Source: a virus. From it: a DNA stretch of 28,923 nucleotides. The notes under the pieces were generated by a model. It had not been told where the DNA came from. It ran no database searches and was given only the letters and a program-made list of their open reading frames with translations. Location: positions 1-28,923 of the IMG/VR virus record IMGVR_UViG_3300037517_000124. The stretch is one strand, 5' to 3'. Made by a program: the position numbers and the translations under genes. This document shows, in pieces, positions 22,726-28,923 of this stretch (the first letter of the stretch is position 1; every line of letters starts with the position of its first letter).

Positions 22726-24867
22726 ATGAGCCTTCAACAAGCCGCCCAGTACTTGGCAGCGCAGGGGCGTGGCCCCGACACAATGCTTGTTCACATGACC
22801 CCTCGGGAGGTTGCTGGACTCGATGAGCTTGCAAGAGCTTATTACGGTCGGTCGTTGCCCACCAACCCAAAGACTGGCCTCCCAGAAGCAAACTTCCTTA
22901 AAAAAGTTGCGCTTCCTATGTTGGCTGGCGCTGTTTTGGGGCCCGCTGGGTTTGGTTTAACTGCTGGGCAAGCGGCTTTGACGGCGGGCGCAATCCGTGG
23001 TGCCACCTCTGGCAGTCTTGAGAAGGGTATTGCGTTTGGTCTTGGTGCTTATGGTGGCGCGGGGTTGTCCGGTGCTCTGTTGAATACGGGTACGCAAATG
23101 GCGGCAAACACTGCCGTTGCCGGAGACCTTGGGGCCGCAGCCGGAGATTCTGCTCTAACCGCTACGCAAGCAGCGCAAGCGGCAAAAGCTTCTCCTCTTT
23201 CGACTATGGGCCAAGGGGCTAAGGGTCTCTTTGAGAAAGAAGGTCGAGATATATTCATGAAGGAAGCTGGCGGCCTCTCCGGGCTCTCCCAGTACGGCAT
23301 GGCAGCCGCTGCCCCGGCGCTGATGGCCCCACAAACAACCACGCCCATGCCCACATCAAATGGCGTGAGGCGGCAGTACTATTCATTTGACCCCGGTCGC
23401 AGACAAGACCCCGAAGCAGGTTACACGGGGCCAAGGTCTGGAGAGCGCACGTACTTCAACCCCACGTTTAGACGCCTCCCAGAACCAGGGATGGCTGAAG
23501 GCGGATCAACAAGCCGATTCAGTGGAAATGCATATTTAAACAACCTTGCGCGGCAGTCTGTTCCAAGCCCGACAGCCGGGCTTACTCCTCTTGAAAAACC
23601 ATTTGAAAGCGAAGAGGAGCATGAGTACATTTACGACCCGATTACTCAACGTTTTAGACGCGCCAAAAAACCAAAAAAACAAGATGACAACAAGCTTGGC
23701 AGTTCAGTGAGCGACCAATTTCCTCCCTTGGATACTGGTGGCGGGATCGGTACTGGCATGGATTCAGGTAGTACGCTTGGCGATTTTGGCCACAGCATGG
23801 GCGATGCCGGTGTTGGCGCAATTAGTCTTGGTCAGGGGTTGTCTGCACTTGGGGTTGGGCTTGGGTTTAACGCGGGGGCGACTGGAAGTGGGCGCGGGGG
23901 TTGGGGGGATGCAATATCAAATTACGGCATCGACCAGCTTGGCAGAGCAGAGGCTCAGGCTGCTGCTGACAGCACCGCGTATGGCCGAGGGCCAACTGGG
24001 GACGCTGCTGCCGCCGCCGCCGCTGCTGCTGGTTACGCTGCCGCTGATGCCCAAGCCGGGGATGCAGCTTTCGGGGGTGCAAGTTTTGGCAATACCGCTG
24101 CAAGTAACAACACCGCAGGATTGAGTGCTGCTGCTGGTGATTCTAATGCTAGTACCAGTGGCACCAGGGGGTTAGGGTCGAGTACTGGCAACACTGCGGG
24201 CCTGGGCAATGCCGCTGCGAGTAGCAACAACGCAGGATTAGCTGCTGCCCTCGCTGCCGCAGAGATAAGCGCGGCAATGGATGCAGCATCTGCGCAGGCG
24301 GCGGCAGATCAAGCCGCTGCTGCTGCTGCTGCTGAGTCGATGGGTAGTGCCTTGGCGGCAGATCAAGCTGCTGCCGCTGCTGATGCCGCTGCCGATGCCG
24401 CCTCCGCCGATGCTGCCGCTGGTGCGGCGGGTGCTGCCGCTGGCGCTGATGCGGGCTCTGGCTTGGGGTATGGTGGTGATGGGTATGGTGGCACTGGGGA
24501 TGGTAGCGGGGGTTTTTACGCCGAGGGTGGCACTATTAACCGCAACATGGGCGGCATCAGTTCTTATGCTGGCGGCGGCTACAACCTCGGGGACTACTCT
24601 GACGGCGGCAGGCTGCTGCGTGGCCCTGGTGATGGGGTGTCCGACTCCATCCCTGCGGTGATTGGTCAGAGGCGTCCTGCGCGGCTTGCTGATGGCGAGT
24701 TTGTTATTCCGGCCCGCATCGTCTCTGAGCTTGGGAATGGATCAACTGAGGCGGGCGCTCGTAAGCTTTACGCCATGATGGATCGCGTGCAGCGGGCGCG
24801 TGGAAAAACCACTGGTAAGGGCAGGGTGGCCAAGAATACCCGTGCCGACAAATACTTGCCCGCATAA
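22726..24867 (+). CDS. Large Ala/Gly-rich virion protein, probable internal (ejection) protein
   Basis: A 713-residue protein with GTGAGG before its ATG. The N-terminus has GRGPDTMLVHMTPREVAGLD and NPKTGLPEANFLKK, then a Gly/Ala hydrophobic region (residues about 64-120). I recall this combination from uncultured phages. Residues about 425-605 are low-complexity poly-alanine and Gly-rich. Motifs MAEGGST, YAEGGTI, YAGGGYN and YSDGGRL link it to the small tagged proteins. Residues 633-713 (GPGDGVSDSIPAVI, RLADGEFVIPARIVSELGNG, ARKLYAMMDRVQRAR) are a conserved C-terminal domain of unknown function. Its place after the tail genes matches the first internal protein of short-tailed phages. That role is inference. 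Confidence 0.68.
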   Translation: MSLQQAAQYLAAQGRGPDTMLVHMTPREVAGLDELARAYYGRSLPTNPKTGLPEANFLKKVALPMLAGAVLGPAGFGLTAGQAALTAGAIRGATSGSLEKGIAFGLGAYGGAGLSGALLNTGTQMAANTAVAGDLGAAAGDSALTATQAAQAAKASPLSTMGQGAKGLFEKEGRDIFMKEAGGLSGLSQYGMAAAAPALMAPQTTTPMPTSNGVRRQYYSFDPGRRQDPEAGYTGPRSGERTYFNPTFRRLPEPGMAEGGSTSRFSGNAYLNNLARQSVPSPTAGLTPLEKPFESEEEHEYIYDPITQRFRRAKKPKKQDDNKLGSSVSDQFPPLDTGGGIGTGMDSGSTLGDFGHSMGDAGVGAISLGQGLSALGVGLGFNAGATGSGRGGWGDAISNYGIDQLGRAEAQAAADSTAYGRGPTGDAAAAAAAAAGYAAADAQAGDAAFGGASFGNTAASNNTAGLSAAAGDSNASTSGTRGLGSSTGNTAGLGNAAASSNNAGLAAALAAAEISAAMDAASAQAAADQAAAAAAAESMGSALAADQAAAAADAAADAASADAAAGAAGAAAGADAGSGLGYGGDGYGGTGDGSGGFYAEGGTINRNMGGISSYAGGGYNLGDYSDGGRLLRGPGDGVSDSIPAVIGQRRPARLADGEFVIPARIVSELGNGSTEAGARKLYAMMDRVQRARGKTTGKGRVAKNTRADKYLPA
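24003..24466 (+). repeat. Poly-alanine low-complexity tract with in-frame 54-nt duplication
   Basis: Runs of GCT/GCC/GCG codons make up much of this stretch. GGCGGCAGATCAAGC occurs at 24300-24314 and again at 24354-24368, exactly 18 codons apart, which shows an in-frame duplication. Such tracts change length by slippage. Confidence 0.75.
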
Positions 24868-24887
24868 ATATTGCAAGGAGCATTTAA

Positions 24888-27386
24888 ATGGCTGAAGCAA
24901 CGCAAACCTCAATTTCAGACTTGCCGGAATGGGCCAGAGGTTATGGCCCGCAACTATTGGGGTTGACAGAAGCTGTTGCATTCCAAAAGCAATACAACCC
25001 CGAAACCAAGCAGTACGACATCGTCGGACCCTCGGAGTATCAAAAATATGGCGGGGAGAGGATTGCGCCATTCTCTGGTTTGCAGGAGAAGGCGTTTGAG
25101 CGTGCTGGCGAAATGGGGACTTCGTCGCAGCTTGGTTCGGCAACAACAGATACCCAGACCGCCATAAACAAGGCGCTCGGCACAAGTTATGACCCGTATC
25201 AGATGGGTCAGTTTACTGCGAGTACTGCCGCGCAGTACATGAATCCGTTTGTTGAGGCGGCGATGGCACCCCAGCTTCGGGAAGCCCAACGCTCCTCAGA
25301 AATGCAGCGCATGTCCGATCAGGCCCAGGCGGTTCGATCTGGTGCATTTGGCGGCAGCCGTCAGGCGATTGTTGAAGCCGAGCGGCAGCGCAATCTGGGG
25401 ATGCAGCAGGGGGACATCCGCGCCCGTGGGTATCAAACTGCTTTTGATCAAGCCCAGCAAAATTTTGCCCGTGAGCAGCAGCTTCGTGAGCAGTCCCGCC
25501 AGTACGGTGCTGGCCTGGGTATGCAGGGCATCGGACTTGGCTTGCAGGGCGCTGGTCTTATGGGTCAGCTTGGTCAGGCACAGTTTGGCCAGGGCAGAGA
25601 CATTACGAACTTGCAGGCGCAGCTTGGCACCCAGCAGCAGCAGGTTGGACAGCTAGACCTGAACCAGAAGTATCAAGACTTCCTGAACCAGCAGCGGCAT
25701 CCGTACCAGCAGTTGGAGTTCATGTCGAACATGTTGCGCGGCACCCCAATGGGCACTGTCAACACAATGTACGCCCAGCCGCCCAGCACATTGGGTCAGA
25801 TTGCTGGCCTTGGCACTGGCTTTCTTGGTTTCGGACAAGCCGCAAGAATGTTTGGCAACAAAGAGGGCGGCCAAGTCAAAGAGTATGCCGATGGCGGCAG
25901 TGTCACCAGCGACTACAACATCGACAACATCATTGACAGGCTCAGTGACGCTCAGTTGCAGCAAGCCCGCATGGCGGCCATCAACAACAAGGATATGCGC
26001 CGCCTTCAGGCCATTGACGAGGAGTTGGCAGAACGAGCATCGGTGCGATCCGGTCTTGGTGGTGCGTTTAACTCGCTGCCGGAAGAAACCCAGGAGTCTG
26101 TCACCAACATGGCCGAGGGTGGCATCGTTGCCTTTGCCGGACCAAACGAAGCCAACAACTACAACCTTGTCGAAGACCCTCAGTTCGGCGGTTCGTCTTC
26201 TGGTTCGGCAGATATGGATCGGCTTCGGATTGAATCTGAACGCGCTCGCCGTGCAGCGCAAGAGCATGAGGCGCGGATGAAATTTTTGAGGGAATCAGCC
26301 CCAGAAACTTATCAGCGACTGCTGACAGAGCAGCCAAATGCGCCTGCTCAGACTGCTCCCGCTCGGGTCGCTCCAGCGCAGGCTCCACGCACCGCCCAGG
26401 CCGCTCCTCAAGCCGCAAGGCGTGATGAGCCTCGCAGATCAGCAACCATCACGAGGCAAGAAGCCAGGAGTGCGGTTGAGACAATTGCTCAGGGAAACAA
26501 TGTTGAAATCCCCAAGGATGACACAAAGGAACTTACTGAACAGTTCATGAAAGAGTTCAGCGCCAAGTCAGCGCCTGAGCGAGCAGAAGTTAAGGCCGAC
26601 TTGGAGAAGGCCAAAAGCCGTGCCAAAGAGATTGAGGCTCGGGGCATTGGTGAGGCAATGATGAGGTTTGGCTTTGGTATGGCCGCAGCAGCTTCAAAAC
26701 CCGGAGCGGGTACTGGGCTGGGTGGGGCGCTTAGATCAGCAGCGGCAGCCTCTCCAATCTTTGCGGAGTCTCTGGCGGAAACCAATAAGCTCAAGCAAGC
26801 GGCAGAGGACAACTACACCAAGCTGCGCATGGAGAACAGGCGTTATGAGAACGCCCTTGATCAAGGCAACATGCAGCTTGCCTCCAGCTTGGCAAACAAC
26901 ATCAACCAGCGCAAGCTTGCCCAGGCAAACCTTGAGCGTCAGATTGTTCAGCAAGACCGCCTGTTTGAGTTGGAAAAGCAAAAGGCAGCTTTTGCACGGT
27001 CGCAGGCTGGACGCCCTGGATCATCCCTGGAGATGGCCTACAACGTCCTTCGTGCTGACCCCAAAAACAAGGACAAGAGCAATTCCGATCTGCTTGAAGA
27101 CGCCGCAAGAAAGGTTGGCTTCGCATCCAACTATCGCACAGATGTTTCAGCGGACATCAGGCGTCAAGACCAGTTGCGCAAAGATTTGGGTGAAAACATG
27201 GAATACAAAAAGTTGGGAGTTCAAATGGCCACCGCAAAAACACCAGAAGAGCGTTTGTCCATCCAGCAAAGAATGAATGTCATTGAGGCAGATGCCGCTA
27301 GGAAAATTGGTATTCAGCCCAGCGGTGGTGTAGGATCGCCCACTCAAGTCTATCGGTTTGACTCAAAAGGCAACCCTATTCAATGA
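24888..27386 (+). CDS. Large Gln/Ala-rich virion protein, probable DNA-ejection protein
   Basis: An 832-residue protein; CAAGGAG at 24874-24880 precedes its ATG. Near the N-terminus are YMNPFVEAAMAPQLREAQR, then QAVRSGAFGGSRQAIVEAE and ARGYQTAFDQAQQNF, which I know as a very common block in internal or ejection proteins of uncultured phages. A Gly/Gln-rich middle (GLGMQGIGLGLQGAGLMG) may insert into membranes. KEYADGGSV and NMAEGGIVAF repeat the A-x-GG motif. The C-terminal half is long, helical and charged, with coiled coils (residues about 550-720). It is likely the second of three proteins injected with the DNA. Membrane insertion is a guess. Confidence 0.7.
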   Translation: MAEATQTSISDLPEWARGYGPQLLGLTEAVAFQKQYNPETKQYDIVGPSEYQKYGGERIAPFSGLQEKAFERAGEMGTSSQLGSATTDTQTAINKALGTSYDPYQMGQFTASTAAQYMNPFVEAAMAPQLREAQRSSEMQRMSDQAQAVRSGAFGGSRQAIVEAERQRNLGMQQGDIRARGYQTAFDQAQQNFAREQQLREQSRQYGAGLGMQGIGLGLQGAGLMGQLGQAQFGQGRDITNLQAQLGTQQQQVGQLDLNQKYQDFLNQQRHPYQQLEFMSNMLRGTPMGTVNTMYAQPPSTLGQIAGLGTGFLGFGQAARMFGNKEGGQVKEYADGGSVTSDYNIDNIIDRLSDAQLQQARMAAINNKDMRRLQAIDEELAERASVRSGLGGAFNSLPEETQESVTNMAEGGIVAFAGPNEANNYNLVEDPQFGGSSSGSADMDRLRIESERARRAAQEHEARMKFLRESAPETYQRLLTEQPNAPAQTAPARVAPAQAPRTAQAAPQAARRDEPRRSATITRQEARSAVETIAQGNNVEIPKDDTKELTEQFMKEFSAKSAPERAEVKADLEKAKSRAKEIEARGIGEAMMRFGFGMAAAASKPGAGTGLGGALRSAAAASPIFAESLAETNKLKQAAEDNYTKLRMENRRYENALDQGNMQLASSLANNINQRKLAQANLERQIVQQDRLFELEKQKAAFARSQAGRPGSSLEMAYNVLRADPKNKDKSNSDLLEDAARKVGFASNYRTDVSADIRRQDQLRKDLGENMEYKKLGVQMATAKTPEERLSIQQRMNVIEADAARKIGIQPSGGVGSPTQVYRFDSKGNPIQ

Positions 27387-27393
27387 GGTTTAA

Positions 27394-28923
27394 ATGACGA
27401 TCAGAGCCGAACTTGCCGATGGTCGAGTCCTTGAATTTCCCGATGGAACAGACCCCGGAGTAATTCAGGCGACGGTCAAGCGAATGATTGCCGCCCCCCA
27501 GGGGGCGCAAGATTTTTCTCAGGTGCCAACTGCTGAATTGGAGGCGATGCCAAGTGCGCCGACTTCCATCTCTGACATTGCTCGGTCTCTTGGGATTGGC
27601 GTCGTTGGTGGCGCAAAAGCGTTGACTGATGTTTTTGGCGCTGGCTCTACTGCGTCAGAGTACCTGGGTGAAACCGCAAGAGAGCTTCAAAAGGGTTTGA
27701 CACCGGCCCGTCAGGCTGAAATTGCCAAACGCCAAGAACTGGAAAAACGAGCCGCCGAATCTGGTGACACGCTCAAAGAAGTCAAAACATTCCTTGGTGG
27801 TGTTGCCGAGGCACCTCTACAGTCGTTGGTTCAAGGTGTTGGCTCTTCTGCGCCAACCTTGCTTGCGTCATTGGCTGCCATCCCTGCGGGAGCGCCAGCG
27901 GGCTTGGCGCTTGGCGTGGGCATTATTTCAAGAGCCGCCCTTGGAGCTGCTCAAGGCGTTGGCGAACAAAAAGGCTCCATCCTTGATGAGGTTGAGCAGG
28001 CTTACATAAAGGCTGGCTACGAAAAAGAGCAGGCCAGGGAGCTTGCCCTTAAGGCTCAGGAGTACTCACAAGACAAGGCCCTTCAATTTGGCGGGGCCGC
28101 CCTTCTTGGCGCGTTGGATGCGTTTACCGGGATGGAGAGCGGCGTTTCAAAAGCCGCCCGCGCCGCAGCCTCCAAGAAAATTGCTGGCGCAACAGCCGAC
28201 AAAATTGTTGAAGGATTGCCCGAGAAAGAGCTTGCACGCCCAGGCGTCATTGGTTCCGCTGCACGCTCCGCAATTGGAGAGGCCCCGCTTGAAGGCGTTC
28301 AGGGTGGCTATGGCCAATACTCAACCAACCTAGCCCTCATCAAAGAGGGTTTGCTCGATCCTGATTTGGCCATGCAGGGCGTTTACGGTGCTGCCGCCCG
28401 TGACGCAGCAGTTGGCGCATTGACTGGTGCCGCGTTTACACCTGTTGAACAAGCCAATAGGATGCGCGAATACCAAATGGATCAGGCTCTTCGTCAGCAA
28501 CAAGATGCTGGCCTTGCCGTTTCCGAAGAAGAGCTTGCCCAGCGGTTCCCCGATGTTCTTCCTGGCGGTTTCAAGATCAACCGCGAAGAGCTTGGCACTG
28601 AGACTGTGCCGCAGGGCTTCAGCATCATGGCCGAAGGCAGGGATGAACCCCTGTCTGTGGTTGATACCCAAGATGAGGCCAATGCCAAGCTTGAAGCTCT
28701 GACCAAAATCAGGGAGCAAGAGCGCGAGAAAATCCTCAAGGACGAAGAAAAGATCAACGCCGATGTCAAGAAGTCCAGAGACAGGCTGGAGTATCTTGAG
28801 GCCACCGAACAGACCGGCACGGACGAGTATCAATCACTGAAGGCTGAACTGCCTAACCTGATGGACGAGTCGGCGCAGAAGATCAAGGACTTGTACGAGC
28901 GGTCTGAGTCGCTGTCCAAGCCC
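27394..28923 (+). CDS. Very large internal virion protein, 3' truncated by the window
   Basis: An open frame from the ATG at 27394 runs 510 codons without a stop to the right edge, so the gene is incomplete. It follows the preceding gene by 7 nt, with TGAGG at 27384-27388 upstream. The N-terminal ELADGRVLEFPDGTDPGVIQ and VKRMI form a short motif I recall at the start of very large phage internal proteins. Residues about 135-195 are hydrophobic and Gly/Ala-rich (LGGVAEAPLQSLVQG, GLALGVGIISRAALGAAQG). Residues about 430-510 are a charged coiled coil. By position and start motif it resembles the giant third ejection protein of short-tailed phages. Any lytic transglycosylase domain would lie beyond the window. 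Confidence 0.75.
   Translation, partial: MTIRAELADGRVLEFPDGTDPGVIQATVKRMIAAPQGAQDFSQVPTAELEAMPSAPTSISDIARSLGIGVVGGAKALTDVFGAGSTASEYLGETARELQKGLTPARQAEIAKRQELEKRAAESGDTLKEVKTFLGGVAEAPLQSLVQGVGSSAPTLLASLAAIPAGAPAGLALGVGIISRAALGAAQGVGEQKGSILDEVEQAYIKAGYEKEQARELALKAQEYSQDKALQFGGAALLGALDAFTGMESGVSKAARAAASKKIAGATADKIVEGLPEKELARPGVIGSAARSAIGEAPLEGVQGGYGQYSTNLALIKEGLLDPDLAMQGVYGAAARDAAVGALTGAAFTPVEQANRMREYQMDQALRQQQDAGLAVSEEELAQRFPDVLPGGFKINREELGTETVPQGFSIMAEGRDEPLSVVDTQDEANAKLEALTKIREQEREKILKDEEKINADVKKSRDRLEYLEATEQTGTDEYQSLKAELPNLMDESAQKIKDLYERSESLSKP

Noticed and set aside
1-28923. tRNA genes, insertion sequences, integrase or attachment sites
   Set aside because: I saw no cloverleaf with CCA-type acceptor pairing, no transposase or integrase motif and no paired att-like repeats. 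A covariance search would be needed to exclude a tRNA fully.

Overview
The window is one strand of a tailed double-stranded DNA phage (Caudoviricetes) genome, or an integrated copy of one. All 28.9 kb of supported genes lie on the + strand, tightly packed with ATGA, TGATG and 8-nt overlaps. There is no tRNA, transposase, integrase or host housekeeping gene. Start and stop usage fits the standard bacterial code. Shine-Dalgarno sites of the AAGGAG type and a sigma-70-like promoter point to a bacterial host using its own RNA polymerase. Many proteins resemble, from memory, those of uncultured freshwater and marine podovirus-like phages. The host cannot be named from the sequence; a Gram-negative aquatic bacterium is an inference.

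Layout. 1-851: 3' part of the major capsid gene (Mu gpT / HK97-fold type). 852-1044: the only sizeable intergenic gap on the left, with a strong terminator, a promoter and an overlapping inverted repeat. 1045-2076: two capsid-proximal structural proteins. 2069-5561: a run of small, mostly lysine/arginine-rich proteins plus one small holin-like membrane protein. 5561-8002: head-to-tail adaptor candidates, a CxxC/CxxC zinc-ribbon protein and two more small basic proteins. 8002-9210: small virion-type proteins. 9213-15125: a 1970-residue modular repeat protein, probably an adhesin or fibre. 15180-17141: a tail fibre ending in an S74 self-cleaving chaperone domain. 17145-19334: a lysis region (TM/coiled-coil proteins, 3TM-type holin, GH24 endolysin). 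19342-22668: tail nozzle-like protein and another virion protein. 22669-22725: second gap with a weak promoter candidate. 22726-28923: three very large alanine/glutamine-rich proteins placed where podoviruses encode their internal (ejected) virion proteins; the last one runs off the window.

How it fits together: this is the late morphogenesis, host-attachment and lysis half of the genome. No tape-measure or tail-sheath gene is seen, and an ejection-protein-like set follows a nozzle-like gene, so a short-tailed virion is the best inference. Terminase, portal and replication genes must lie outside the window.

The most unusual feature is a family of otherwise unrelated small basic proteins that share a short C-terminal tag (consensus R-[AG]-D-G-x3-[KR]-G-x-T-[KR]-x-K-M-[VY]). 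A related Ala-x-Gly-Gly motif recurs in these and in two of the large internal-protein candidates. This looks like a shared docking or packaging signal that I do not recognise as described.
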